This document shows, piece after piece, positions 15,071 to 24,517 of a DNA stretch of 35,096 nucleotides. Every line of letters begins with the position of its first letter. Positions within the stretch are counted from its first letter, which is position 1. A program made the position numbers and the translations under genes. This stretch comes from Lachnospiraceae bacterium UBA1760 (GTDB lineage Bacteria > Bacillota > Clostridia > Lachnospirales > Lachnospiraceae), in assembly GCA_002314775.1 (NCBI GenBank), contig DCHE01000004.1, positions 1 through 35,096 of the forward strand, read 5' to 3'. The notes below the pieces were generated by a model. The model was not told the origin of the DNA and did not search any database. It saw only the letters and a program-made list of their open reading frames with translations.

Positions 15071-15997
15071 TTATTCAATTCCTCGTAATCTTAAGGCAAA
15101 TGGTGCAATCCTAAACCTGACATTCTTTACCTCTCCACAGTACTCGCCGTCAGCGTGCAGGGTAAATGGCTTTGCAAGCTTTAGTTCCATCTCCTCAAAC
15201 CTCTTATTGAAGAAGCAAGGAAGCTTCTCATGCTTTGCAAGAACAAGTATAGGAAGCACAAGAAATGCAACATACTTGTTAAGTCTGTAGGCAGCGCAAA
15301 CATCCAGCTTACCATCTGAAAGCTCAGCCTTTGGTGCCATAGGAACACCTCCGCCCTCTGCTCTGAGGTTCATTGCTGCTGAAAAGATTATCTGATTGAG
15401 AGCTACAGACTCACCATCAATAATTGCCTCACCATCTATTTTTTCCATCTGAAGCAGTGTGAGAATTGTGAGAATAATGTATGTAAGCTTGCCCATTCCA
15501 ACCTTGTTTAGATAGGTTTTTATCTTGGAGGTGAGTGCCTTTTTACAGACAATTGCATCCATGCCAACGCCAGAGCTTATGGTAAAGATTCTGTCTCTCT
15601 CATGCTCCTCCCACCTTACAAGACCAAGGTCAACTGCTCGCTCTTCGTTCTTAACGAATATTCTCTCAAGATTTTCGTCAATATCCTTTGATATACCGAC
15701 TCCCTTTGCAAAATCATTTCCAGAGCCGCAAGGAACTACTGCAAGACTAACCTTGTCGAAATCTGTTATTCCATTTACTACCTCATTGACTGTTCCGTCA
15801 CCTCCTAAAACGAGAATTGTAATATCCTCATCCGGAAGCCTCGAAATCTGCTTTGCAAGAACTGATGCATGTCCCTTATACTTTGTCTGATAAGCGGTAT
15901 ACTTGATATTTCTATCGATAAGAAAATCCTTTACCTTATTCCAGTTTCCCGCACCCTTTCCTGTCTTCGAAGTTTTATTAACGATAACGTATACCAT
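15071..15997 (-). CDS. Diacylglycerol kinase-family lipid kinase (YegS/DgkB-like)
   Basis: A 308-residue soluble lipid kinase. The nucleotide-binding motifs of the DAGK catalytic family are intact: GGDGTVNEVVNG (65-76) and PCGSGNDFAKG (89-99). The C-terminal beta-rich half contains the usual SDGKLDV and PFTLHADGEYCGEV. Members phosphorylate diacylglycerol or related lipids, returning the headgroup by-product to phospholipid synthesis; the exact lipid is not readable here. GGAGG lies 4 bp before the ATG. The gene begins 22 bp after the tubulin-like gene ends, so it is the last gene of a prfC-tubulin-kinase transcript, closed by the terminator at 15005-15055. Confidence 0.88.
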   Translation of the reverse strand: MVYVIVNKTSKTGKGAGNWNKVKDFLIDRNIKYTAYQTKYKGHASVLAKQISRLPDEDITILVLGGDGTVNEVVNGITDFDKVSLAVVPCGSGNDFAKGVGISKDIDENLERIFVKNEERAVDLGLVRWEEHERDRIFTISSGVGMDAIVCKKALTSKIKTYLNKVGMGKLTYIILTILTLLQMEKIDGEAIIDGESVALNQIIFSAAMNLRAEGGGVPMAPKAELSDGKLDVCAAYRLNKYVAFLVLPILVLAKHEKLPCFFNKRFEEMELKLAKPFTLHADGEYCGEVKNVRFRIAPFALRLRGIE

Positions 15998-16019
15998 TAA
16001 CCCTCCTATTATTGTCCCA

Positions 16020-18539
16020 TTAAACCATATAGCTTCTCATATCATCTATTGTCTCATCGATGTGAAGTCCGTAATAAACCTCCGGATTAATCATATCGTA
16101 GGCTGCTCTCATCTCATCGATACACTCAAGACAGTTAGCTGAAACACCATATAAAATCTCATCCACTGAAATCTCAGCATCACCGGCATTTAATGTGATT
16201 GAATCCTCAGCAATATTGTATGGCTTATCCATAAAGAGTTCCTTAATTCCCTGGCTGAAGAATGGCATTGAAACTGGAAGCGATACATAGGTATCTGTGT
16301 GTCTTCTGTTAGCCGTAAACTCAGCCTTAACTGCACAGAGTCTCTTCTTCTCAGTCTTCTCAACTGCACCCTTAAGGAACGCCTTTGCGGCACGACTCAT
16401 TATATCCTTTCTAACCTCACTGTCAGGTGATACGAACATCATGTTTGTCTCAGCAAGATTTGGCTTATCCTTTGCAAATGCAACCGCAATAAGCTTCTCT
16501 GGCGCATATCCTCCAACACCGATAAGAACAGCCTTGTAGGTCTTCTCCATCTCCTGCTTGATAGGAACTGGTCTGCCGTTATCAATCTCAGCCTCATGGT
16601 TAACCATAAGTCTTATAATTCCTCTTCTCATCTCCTCGATACGATTCTCTGTAACGAAGTCTGATGGAAGGAACTCATGTCTGTTTGAATCCTTGAGAAG
16701 GTATCCAATTACTCTCTCTCCATTTGCAGCAAGGTCATGAACTGCGTGCTCTAAGTCGTCTCTGAATGGAGAATATAAATCATCTAAATGCTCAGCTCTG
16801 TTTCTGAGAAGTCTTATAACATCACCGAATAAATCCTGAGAATCAAGACCGAACATAATAAAGGTTCTCTCCTTCTCATGAGCCTCCTTGATACATGCAT
16901 CAAAGTATCCTGCTTCAGTCTCTCTCTTTGCAGAAGGGAAGGTGAAGAATCTCTTTGAAACGATATCAAGGATTGATTCCTTAATTCTTGTGTATTCATT
17001 TGTAGGCTGGTAATATCTCTGCTTCTTCTCAAGCTCCTTAACCTTGGCAATCATTCCCTGATCCTGGTCAAGTCCATAAACACCTGATGCACCAATCATC
17101 TGAAGTGTGATAAATGGGCCATATTCCTGAAGATATTTGTTAATATGCTTATCAAGAACATTGCAGAGATTCATCTTAATCTCCTTTATAGTTACGGAGA
17201 TGTTGTCATTTATCTTCTTAAGCTGCTTTGGAATCGCCTCACGAAGCTCGTCGGTTCCCTTCTTAATCTGCTTATAAACTGGTCTCTGGTACTGAGATGC
17301 ATTGATAAGTCCTGAAACCTGAAAATTAATCTCGTCGCCCGGCTGACCGTTAAGGAATATCTCAAGGTCGCGGAAGGCTTCATCTATATCAGCCCTGATA
17401 CTTTCATTCATAGCAGGCATCTGGAAAAGTCTTGGAAATGCCTCGTTGAACACTCTGTTCTCACAGAGGTTCTCAATCTCCTTAATTGGAATCTTGTAGT
17501 CAGAAGCACTAACAATCTTGAATCCATTTACATCTGAGTTGTCAAAGAAGGAGTCTCTTGTAAGCTTTCTCTGACCCATCTCATCTGCTGCACCAATATA
17601 CTTATTCTTAGCAAGCTTTAAGAGGTAATATGCAACGTCACTGTAGATTACAGTGTCAGGAATATATCCCTGGCTGTCCTTCTTACCAGTTACAAGCATA
17701 CATGCCTTAAAGATGTTGCTCTTAAGGTTTAATCTGTGAGTAGTACTCTCAAATGTATATGGATGTCCATGCTCAGTTACATGCATGTAATGATTAATCT
17801 CCTTTAAAGTTGCATAACCATTTGCAAGCATAAACTGCTTTTTCTCAAGGTCCTCTCTAACCTTCTTGATACCGAATAGTACGTCCGGCATAAGAAGACA
17901 TCCACCAACTCTCACATTGTCCCAGCGCTTTGACTTAGCGTAGGCCTTAATGTTATATGTCAGGTCGGAAATAATACCTGAGCCTGTACCACCACTGACA
18001 CTGCTGACAATGATGATATCCAGCTTATTCTTACTTCTTCCGTAAATCTCATCAAGCTTATCAAAAAGCATATATCTCATGTCTTCATAAGCATTAGAAA
18101 ACATAAGTCTGCCTATCTGTCTGTTTCCCTTTGCACCCTCTGTATCCATAGCGATGTTTGGGAAATCCTTTCTCATCCAATTAGCAAGTGTAGGAGAAAC
18201 CGGGTTGTTCTCGATTCCATTTATAAGTAAATCAGATACATTAGGTCTGTAGATACTTATTACCTCTAAAGCGTTAAGGCCAATGCCCTCCTTGCTCTCC
18301 TCGATTGTCTGCTGCATCTCTGGGATACAAGAGTCAATACCAAGGAAGTTGATATTATCCTCCGGGGTAATGTCATTCATAAGCATTCCCTTGAGGCTTG
18401 TAACAACGCGCATTCCTACGCCGCCAAGACCGATTACAAGAAAATCTCCATTGTATTTCTTGTCCTCATCAGCCTTACCAAAAATGTTGATATCCTTTAA
18501 TTTTGCAAACTCTTCCTTCTGAGTATCAATTAATATCAT
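16020..18539 (-). CDS. Tubulin-like GTPase (Tubulin_2 family)
   Basis: A large (839-residue) prokaryotic tubulin-like protein, distinct from FtsZ. The N-terminal nucleotide-binding part has VIGLGGVGMRVVTSL (35-49, FtsZ/tubulin T1-like loop) and the tubulin signature VSGGTGSGIISDL (181-193, T4). The remaining 600 residues have no motif I can name. They include helical stretches (about 420-470, 500-530) and a C-terminal end GLHIDETIDDMRSYMV. There is no signal peptide or membrane segment, so it is cytosolic. I recall Pfam PF13809 for this type; its cellular role is not established. It sits between prfC (17 bp upstream) and a lipid kinase (22 bp downstream). The ribosome site is a weak GGGGG about 10 bp before the ATG, suggesting low or coupled translation. 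Polymerisation and GTP use are inferred from motifs. Confidence 0.85.
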   Translation of the reverse strand: MILIDTQKEEFAKLKDINIFGKADEDKKYNGDFLVIGLGGVGMRVVTSLKGMLMNDITPEDNINFLGIDSCIPEMQQTIEESKEGIGLNALEVISIYRPNVSDLLINGIENNPVSPTLANWMRKDFPNIAMDTEGAKGNRQIGRLMFSNAYEDMRYMLFDKLDEIYGRSKNKLDIIIVSSVSGGTGSGIISDLTYNIKAYAKSKRWDNVRVGGCLLMPDVLFGIKKVREDLEKKQFMLANGYATLKEINHYMHVTEHGHPYTFESTTHRLNLKSNIFKACMLVTGKKDSQGYIPDTVIYSDVAYYLLKLAKNKYIGAADEMGQRKLTRDSFFDNSDVNGFKIVSASDYKIPIKEIENLCENRVFNEAFPRLFQMPAMNESIRADIDEAFRDLEIFLNGQPGDEINFQVSGLINASQYQRPVYKQIKKGTDELREAIPKQLKKINDNISVTIKEIKMNLCNVLDKHINKYLQEYGPFITLQMIGASGVYGLDQDQGMIAKVKELEKKQRYYQPTNEYTRIKESILDIVSKRFFTFPSAKRETEAGYFDACIKEAHEKERTFIMFGLDSQDLFGDVIRLLRNRAEHLDDLYSPFRDDLEHAVHDLAANGERVIGYLLKDSNRHEFLPSDFVTENRIEEMRRGIIRLMVNHEAEIDNGRPVPIKQEMEKTYKAVLIGVGGYAPEKLIAVAFAKDKPNLAETNMMFVSPDSEVRKDIMSRAAKAFLKGAVEKTEKKRLCAVKAEFTANRRHTDTYVSLPVSMPFFSQGIKELFMDKPYNIAEDSITLNAGDAEISVDEILYGVSANCLECIDEMRAAYDMINPEVYYGLHIDETIDDMRSYMV

Positions 18540-18556
18540 ATTATTGTTACCCCCAA

Positions 18557-20149
18557 CTAATTCTTCCTAAATTCTAGAAGCTCCAAATCCTTATTATTCT
18601 CAAGCATAAGTCTAATAGACCATTCATTTGCAAAAAGAAGAAGTGGATTGTCGTTCATATCCTTAACCTTCTTGCAATCGCTGATTCTTTTTAGCTTATT
18701 CAAATCCATGCTGGTATCCTTGACCCATCTGATATAGTTATATGGCAGTGGCTCAAGTCTTACGTCACATCCGTACTCGTTCTCAAGTCTGTACTTAAGT
18801 ACATCAAACTGAAGAACACCTACAACTCCAACGATAATCTCAGAAAGTCCAAGAGTATAATCCTGGAAAATCTGAATAGCACCCTCCTGGGCAAGCTGGG
18901 TAACGCCCTTGTTAAACTGCTTACGTTTCATAGAGTCAAGCTGTACCAGTCTGCAGAAATGTTCTGGTGCGAATGTTGGTATACCTTCGTATCTGAATTT
19001 CTTTCCTGGAGCAGTTATAGTGTCACCGATTGAAAATACACCTGGGTCAAATACACCGATTACATCACCGGCATAAGCCTCCTCGATTACCTTTCTATCC
19101 TGTGCCATAATCTGCTGCGGCTGTGAAAGCTTAAACTTTCTTCCACTCTGAACATGGTAAACGTCCTTTGATGCATCAAACTTACCAGAACAGATTCTGA
19201 GAAATGCGATTCTGTCATGATGAGCCTTGTTCATGTTGGCCTGTATCTTAAATACGAAACCTGAAAATGCATCCATAGTCGGCTCGATAACTCCCTCATC
19301 TGAAAGCCTTGGCAGCGGAGACTGAGTCATCTTTAAGAAATGCTGCAAAAATGTCTCAACACCAAAGGTTGTGAGTGCCGAACCGAAAAATACCGGACTA
19401 AGTTCACCTCTGTCAACTTTTTCCTGATCAAAGTCGTCCGATGCTCCGTCTAAAAGCTCGATATCCTCCAAAAGCTTATCGTAAAGGATATCTCCTATCT
19501 CGGACTTAAGCTCCTCCGACTCAACTAAGTAATCTGTGGTAGCTGCGCTCTTTGCGCCTCCGACAGATACTGCCTTGAACATTGTGACATCCTTCTTATC
19601 TCTGTCATATACGCCCTTGAAGCCCTTTCCCTGACCGATAGGCCAGTTGATTGGGCAGGTTCTAATGCCAAGAACTGTCTCAATGTCATCTAATAATTCA
19701 AATGGATCTCTTGATTCAAGGTCCATCTTATTAATGAATGTAAAAATAGGAATATGTCTCATGACACAAACCTTAAAAAGCTTTATTGTCTGTGCCTCAA
19801 CACCCTTAGAAGCATCGATAACCATGACCGCTGAATCTGCTGCCATGAGTGTTCTATAGGTATCCTCCGAGAAATCCTGGTGTCCTGGTGTATCAAGAAT
19901 ATTGATGCAGTAATCGTCATAATTAAACTGTAAAACTGAGGAGGTTACCGAGATACCTCTCTCCTTCTCAATCTCCATCCAGTCTGAAACTGCATATTTT
20001 GAATTAGCCTTTCCCTTTACTGAACCCGCTGTATTGATTGCGCCACCGTAAAGAAGAAACTTCTCTGTAAGTGTTGTCTTTCCTGCATCAGGGTGTGAGA
20101 TAATTGCAAAGGTTCTTCTTTTAGTTATCTCTTTTGTTAAATCCGCCAT
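18557..20149 (-). CDS. prfC: Peptide chain release factor 3
   Basis: RF3 is the translational GTPase that recycles class I release factors from the ribosome after termination. The 530-residue length is standard. G motifs are intact: SHPDAGKTT (18-26), RGISVTSS (64-71), DTPGHQDFSED (86-96) and NKMD (140-143). These are followed by domain II and the RF3-specific C-terminal domain (ALTTFGVETFLQHF, GVVGVLQFDVLKYRLENEYG). EF-G is excluded by length and by these motifs. The ribosome site is a weak AAGGA at 12 bp. It is the first gene of the unit with the tubulin-like GTPase. The stop is TAG. Confidence 0.96.
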   Translation of the reverse strand: MADLTKEITKRRTFAIISHPDAGKTTLTEKFLLYGGAINTAGSVKGKANSKYAVSDWMEIEKERGISVTSSVLQFNYDDYCINILDTPGHQDFSEDTYRTLMAADSAVMVIDASKGVEAQTIKLFKVCVMRHIPIFTFINKMDLESRDPFELLDDIETVLGIRTCPINWPIGQGKGFKGVYDRDKKDVTMFKAVSVGGAKSAATTDYLVESEELKSEIGDILYDKLLEDIELLDGASDDFDQEKVDRGELSPVFFGSALTTFGVETFLQHFLKMTQSPLPRLSDEGVIEPTMDAFSGFVFKIQANMNKAHHDRIAFLRICSGKFDASKDVYHVQSGRKFKLSQPQQIMAQDRKVIEEAYAGDVIGVFDPGVFSIGDTITAPGKKFRYEGIPTFAPEHFCRLVQLDSMKRKQFNKGVTQLAQEGAIQIFQDYTLGLSEIIVGVVGVLQFDVLKYRLENEYGCDVRLEPLPYNYIRWVKDTSMDLNKLKRISDCKKVKDMNDNPLLLFANEWSIRLMLENNKDLELLEFRKN

Positions 20150-20243
20150 GATTATATCTTTTCCTTTTTACATTATTTATTAAAAATCATAAAATGCTTC
20201 GTTCCCTTAACCAAGCACTATTTATCTTATGTAAGCACTAGTC

Positions 20244-20846
20244 TTAAGCAAGTACTTCTTTGATTGCAGCCATAAGCTCCTCATAGGTCTCAAATGCCTT
20301 AAGCTCTGGATGCTCCTTCTTAATTGCATCTGTACTCTTAAATAAGAAACCTGCCTTAGAAGCCTCAATCATGCCTAAGTCGTTATGGCTGTCACCGCTT
20401 GCGATTGTGTCGTAGCCGATTGACTGAAGAGCCTTAACTGTTGTGTACTTTGACTTCTCGCAACGCATCTTGAAGCCTGTGATTTCACCTGACTCAGCAA
20501 CCTCGAGTGAGTTACAGAAAATTGTAGGGTAACCAAGCTTAGCCATAAGAGGTCCTGCAAACTGTGAGAAGGTATCACTGATGATGATTACCTGTGTAAG
20601 ACTTCTTAACTCATCTAAGAATTCCTTTGCACCTGGGATTGGATCAATCTTAGCAATTGTTGCCTGAATTTCCTTTAATCCAAGTCCGTGCTCCTTAAGA
20701 ATTCCAAGTCTCCAGTTCATGAGCTTATCGTAATCAGGCTCATCTCTTGTTGTTCTCTTAAGCTCTGGAATTCCACTAGCCTCCGCAAATGCAATCCAAA
20801 TCTCTGGTACAAGTACTCCCTCTAAATCCAAACAAACAATATCCAT
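20244..20846 (-). CDS. thrH: ThrH-type HAD phosphatase (phosphoserine phosphatase / homoserine phosphotransferase)
   Basis: A 200-residue HAD-superfamily enzyme that closely follows ThrH, which in Pseudomonas has phosphoserine phosphatase and phosphoserine:homoserine phosphotransferase activity. Motif I is the ThrH-like DLEGVLVPEIWIAFAE (Asp7, Glu9 in place of the usual second Asp). Motif II is IISDTFSQFA (Ser90), the motif III Lys is near 131-133, and motif IV is GDSHNDLGM (151-159). The frame continues 27 codons upstream, but AAGGAGG lies just before the ATG at 20846, which begins with the family-typical MDIVCLDLEG. It therefore likely serves serine and/or threonine metabolism. It has its own promoter; no other ser or thr genes are in the window. 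Confidence 0.9.
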   Translation of the reverse strand: MDIVCLDLEGVLVPEIWIAFAEASGIPELKRTTRDEPDYDKLMNWRLGILKEHGLGLKEIQATIAKIDPIPGAKEFLDELRSLTQVIIISDTFSQFAGPLMAKLGYPTIFCNSLEVAESGEITGFKMRCEKSKYTTVKALQSIGYDTIASGDSHNDLGMIEASKAGFLFKSTDAIKKEHPELKAFETYEELMAAIKEVLA

Positions 20847-20938
20847 CTTAATCCTCCTTGATGTCACAAAATTAATGTAATTATGACTTATTTTTATTGT
20901 AATTTCTTGTTTATCATACTTAAACAATAGTTAGATGC

Positions 20939-20967
20939 ATTATAACACTTATCTTATATATAAACAA
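20939..20967 (-). promoter_or_regulatory. Promoter of thrH
   Basis: On the minus strand, TTGTTT (20967-20962), a 17-bp spacer and a perfect TATAAT (20944-20939) lie about 93 bp upstream of the chosen ATG. Confidence 0.6.
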
Positions 20968-21033
20968 GTACACTCCTCAGATATAAGTTAGGTTTTTTTA
21001 CTGATTTTGTTTATAATAATATGTATTCCAGAC

Positions 21034-21068
21034 AAAAATAAGGAAGAAGCAGCACTTCTCCCTTATTT
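21034..21068 (-). terminator. Terminator of the sensor/ABC-transporter cluster
   Basis: A 14-bp stem (21068-21055 with 21049-21036, one G-U pair) with a 5-base loop and U-rich tail on the minus strand lies 60 bp beyond the ATPase stop codon. Confidence 0.85.
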
Positions 21069-21128
21069 CTTCACATATACATATATAAGCCATCAGCAGA
21101 TAATCGTCTCTGCAATACCCTTCTATGC

Positions 21129-21893
21129 CTACCAGCCCAAATCCATAAGCCAGGTATTGAGTCTTCTCTCCTTATCAGCCACTGAGAGCTTCTCATCCTC
21201 CGGTGCCTTATACTCACCCTTGATATTTCCATCAACGATGTAGAGAACTCTCTTGCATCTTGCTGCTACCTTTGAGTCGTGGGTTACCATCATGATAGCT
21301 GTACCCTCCTCGTTAAGCTTAACAAGCTCCTCCATAACCTCCAGGGAAGAGGTTCTGTTTAAGGCTCCTGTCGGCTCATCCGCGAAAAGAAGCTTAGGCT
21401 TATTCATCATACTTCTGCAGATACAAGCCCTCTGAAGCTGACCGCCTGAGACCTCATTTATATCATTGTCTGCAACATCTATGATAGAAAGCTTTCTCAT
21501 AAGCTCTCTCGCTCTCTCATACTTTTCCTTCTTCGACTCACCTGTAGCCTTGCTCTCTGTAGCTGGAAGCACAATATTGTCGATAATTGTGAGGTTCTTC
21601 ATCATATACATCTGCTGGAAGATAAAGCCCATCTCGTCAAGCCTTACCTGGCTAAGCTCATTTTGACTTAGCTTAGTCAGATCCTTTCCGTCAAATAAAA
21701 CTGTTCCACTTGTTGGAATATCCATTCCTGAAACTGAGTAAAGCAGGGTTGATTTTCCAGAGCCTGAAGGTCCCATAATTGCAACCATGTCGCCTTCTTC
21801 AACCGAAAAGCTAACATTTCTAAGTACATTGTTCTGTCTCTTATCTATCACATAGGTTTTGCATAAATCCTTAACTTCTATTATCTTACTCAT
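21129..21893 (-). CDS. ABC transporter ATP-binding protein (MacB/LolD/BceA type)
   Basis: A 254-residue ATPase. Walker A GPSGSGKST (41-49), Q-loop FIFQQMYM (90-97), signature VSGGQ (148-152), Walker B LLFADEP (168-174) and the H-loop MMVTHD (201-206) are all intact, so it should hydrolyse ATP. The sequence around the signature and the FtsX-type partner place it in the MacB/LolD/BceA group, which works by mechanotransmission and usually exports or senses peptides, antibiotics or lipoproteins. GGAGG lies 9 bp before the ATG. It starts 54 bp after the permease, and a regulator/kinase pair lies upstream, so it forms the last part of a regulated transporter module. The substrate is unknown. Confidence 0.92.
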   Translation of the reverse strand: MSKIIEVKDLCKTYVIDKRQNNVLRNVSFSVEEGDMVAIMGPSGSGKSTLLYSVSGMDIPTSGTVLFDGKDLTKLSQNELSQVRLDEMGFIFQQMYMMKNLTIIDNIVLPATESKATGESKKEKYERARELMRKLSIIDVADNDINEVSGGQLQRACICRSMMNKPKLLFADEPTGALNRTSSLEVMEELVKLNEEGTAIMMVTHDSKVAARCKRVLYIVDGNIKGEYKAPEDEKLSVADKERRLNTWLMDLGW

Positions 21894-21947
21894 ATCAAAT
21901 ATCCTCCAAATCAGGTTTAATAAAAATACTTCAAATCCAAATAATAC

Positions 21948-24308
21948 TTACTCAATATTCATCACATTTCTGCTGTTAATACTCTTCATGTAAAGTGCTG
22001 TCAGGGTTACTGCAAGCAGGGTTATTAGAAGAATGCTTCCAGGAATCACAATTAAAAGTGAAACCGGGTTAAATGCATACTTTACTGCACTTGCGCCCAT
22101 CATTTTCCAGATTGGGTTGCACCAGAGCCTTGTAACAGGAACTGTTAGCACAACCGCAAGTCCTGTTGCAATGAGGCTTACAAGCATAAATCTTACTATA
22201 TGCCACTTTAGTATCACTCTGTCCTTAAAGCCTATTGCCTTAAGAAGTGCTATCTGGCCTGTCTCGTCTGAGATAAAGCTTCTCTCCATTAGAACAGTGA
22301 CCAGAATAACAACTATACAGGTAATGGCAAGTAAAAGCTTACTTACTGCCTCCATAGTTGGCACCACGCCAATACAGTCTACGCAGTAGCCTGCTGCATC
22401 AAAAACATTTGTAACATTAAAGATTTCCTTCACCAAATCTACTCTTCTTTCGATTTCTTTATCTGAAGGATTATCTGTAAAATCGATCTGATATGCCATC
22501 AGTGCTGATGCATATTTCATATCAGTAGGTGCATTTTCGTGAAGTCTCACAACCTCACCCAGCTGGTTCATAGTCTGGAAATATCCCACTATAGTGCAGT
22601 CGATGTCCTCGTCCCCAAAGGATACTCTTATAGTATCACCGAGACCTGCATCTATTTTTTCTGCTATCTGCTTAGTTATTGCTATCTCATCAACCTTAAG
22701 CGGTGCTGAGCCTTCTGTATAAATGTAATCTGTTGTCTTTGTCTCAGTGTTCTGCTGGAAGGTAAGTGAATACTTTTTACCATTTGCGGTAACATTGTAT
22801 TTGTACCATACCTCTAAGCTTACCTTTCCAGAAAGTCCGTTCTCTGAAAGCTTATCCTCAAGCTCCTTATACTTGTCCTTAAGGGCGTTCGAACCACCCT
22901 CGCTCATAAAATCCATCTTGAGAAGTGCTGAATCAGTGATGTAAATATCCGACTCCTTACCGAACGTAGTGATAAGATTTTTACTCTTCATTGTATCGCA
23001 TACAAGCACAACTCCCATAACAAGAATCGAGCAGAGGAAGAATGATATAATGATTGTTATAAATCTCTTTGGAGCGCTCAGTATATCATTTATCGCAAGG
23101 TAAAGTGCGCTGTTTGTACGAGCCTTTTCCATTCTGTAAACAGTTCTCTTTCTGAACCTCTCTCCTGTCTGGCCGCTTCTTATTGCATCAAGAGGTGTAC
23201 ATTTTTTAACTATCCTTGTGCAGAGGAAGGCAAATGCTACGATGAGGAGCATTACTATAATTGCGCCAGCCAGATTCAGGATAATTCCGCTTTCATTTCC
23301 AAGCACCATCTTGCTCGAAACAGAAGCCAGCATCATCCTTCCAAATGGAATACCGAGGAAAAATCCAAGTGCTGCACCAATTACAGCCATGAATAAATAC
23401 TTTGTAATATAAAGACTTCTGACCTTAAGATTTCTAATTCCAATCGCCTTCATAACTCCGATTTCTCTGAAATCCTCCTTGATTGAGAAGGTTATTACAA
23501 ACTTCAGAAGTACAAAGGATACTATGATAAGGCAGATACTAAGTACTAAAACAATCATTGCAACGATAGTATCCATCACGTAGCAAAGCTTTATCATAGA
23601 TCTTGTTCCGTTAAAGATCATATTCTTTGCTTCTGTCAAATCCTGGGATAAGTCTCTCACATTGTCAGAATCAATGTAATAGATATCACCTCTGTAGGGT
23701 TCTAATTCTTCTGCATTTCTTATTATTTCATAGTCCTCATCACTCATGATATATCTTGTATTTCCCATCATGTCAGAACCAAGAAGGGCATCCTTGATTT
23801 CTCCAGCTATTTTGAAGCTCATGGAAACTCCCTGAAGCGATAAGCTAAGACTTGAACCGATTTCCGCATTGTTCTTCTTTAGGAAGCCTGAGGAAACATA
23901 AATCTCACCCTTATTCACCTTAGTTAATTCCACGTCCTCCAATGTGAAATACTTGATTCCCTTTGCCTCGACCGACTGGAACACCATAGTGTTGTTCTTT
24001 ACCACTAATTCCCTTCCGTCAACTCTCACATCATCCTTTGATGCCCAGAGACATTCCTCGTCTCTATAGCCCTTCACATTCTCCGATTCATCAAGAATCT
24101 TTTTTATACCTCCGTCACCACTTTGAGTGATGATAATGTAATCTCCAATTCCTGCTTTTTCCAGAAAGTACTCCGTTCCATTAAGAACATTTACCACATT
24201 GCTAAGTCCGCTGGATACAAAAACCGAGGCAAGTATTGTGAACAAAAGAAGTATAATGTTCATTGTCTTTTTTCTTTTCAAATCCTTTTTTAGAATATTA
24301 AAATACAT
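21948..24308 (-). CDS. FtsX-like ABC transporter permease with two FtsX domains
   Basis: A 786-residue membrane protein. An N-terminal helix (about 16-36) is followed by an extracellular domain of roughly 200 residues. Three helices near 245-360 bear the first FtsX core (EIGVMKAIGIRNLKVR). A helix near 410-435 is followed by a second extracellular domain of about 200 residues. Three last helices (about 660-780) bear the second FtsX core (QIALLKAIGF). This duplicated MacB/FtsX layout matches permeases paired with a single ATPase, which follows directly. Large external domains suggest recognition of a peptide, lipid or envelope ligand. It differs from true BceB by having two large external domains. 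The ribosome site AAGGGAAG is moderate. A 209-bp gap with a long inverted repeat separates it from the sensor kinase. Confidence 0.88.
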   Translation of the reverse strand: MYFNILKKDLKRKKTMNIILLLFTILASVFVSSGLSNVVNVLNGTEYFLEKAGIGDYIIITQSGDGGIKKILDESENVKGYRDEECLWASKDDVRVDGRELVVKNNTMVFQSVEAKGIKYFTLEDVELTKVNKGEIYVSSGFLKKNNAEIGSSLSLSLQGVSMSFKIAGEIKDALLGSDMMGNTRYIMSDEDYEIIRNAEELEPYRGDIYYIDSDNVRDLSQDLTEAKNMIFNGTRSMIKLCYVMDTIVAMIVLVLSICLIIVSFVLLKFVITFSIKEDFREIGVMKAIGIRNLKVRSLYITKYLFMAVIGAALGFFLGIPFGRMMLASVSSKMVLGNESGIILNLAGAIIVMLLIVAFAFLCTRIVKKCTPLDAIRSGQTGERFRKRTVYRMEKARTNSALYLAINDILSAPKRFITIIISFFLCSILVMGVVLVCDTMKSKNLITTFGKESDIYITDSALLKMDFMSEGGSNALKDKYKELEDKLSENGLSGKVSLEVWYKYNVTANGKKYSLTFQQNTETKTTDYIYTEGSAPLKVDEIAITKQIAEKIDAGLGDTIRVSFGDEDIDCTIVGYFQTMNQLGEVVRLHENAPTDMKYASALMAYQIDFTDNPSDKEIERRVDLVKEIFNVTNVFDAAGYCVDCIGVVPTMEAVSKLLLAITCIVVILVTVLMERSFISDETGQIALLKAIGFKDRVILKWHIVRFMLVSLIATGLAVVLTVPVTRLWCNPIWKMMGASAVKYAFNPVSLLIVIPGSILLITLLAVTLTALYMKSINSRNVMNIE

Positions 24309-24421
24309 CTCATTTCTTCCCTTCTATCATATTTTTTATCAATCATATTCCCTATTATTTTACTGAGCTTTGTCAGTTTTTCTTGATTTGATAGTCCCAC
24401 TATAACCTGCCAATTATTAAA

Positions 24422-24464
24422 TAATCCTTAAATAATTTAATAAACTTAAATTACTTAAGGATTA
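24422..24464. repeat. 19-bp perfect-length inverted repeat between sensor kinase and permease
   Basis: Arms 24422-24440 and 24446-24464 pair over 19 bp with one mismatch in DNA (a G-U pair in minus-strand RNA) around a 5-base loop. The arms are A/T-rich except for a CCTT/AAGG core. On the minus strand the tail after the hairpin is TTTAATAATT, a poor U-tract. It may be a terminator after the kinase, an attenuator, or an operator for the regulator. Confidence 0.8.
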
Positions 24465-24517
24465 TCAAAATCATAAAGCTTGCAAATAGCCTTTTCGCCT
24501 TGCCTGGCATATTTTAT

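Noticed and set aside
20847..20927. Longer start for thrH
   Set aside because: AAGGAGG lies directly upstream of 20846, and the A/T-rich extension reads as untranslated leader.
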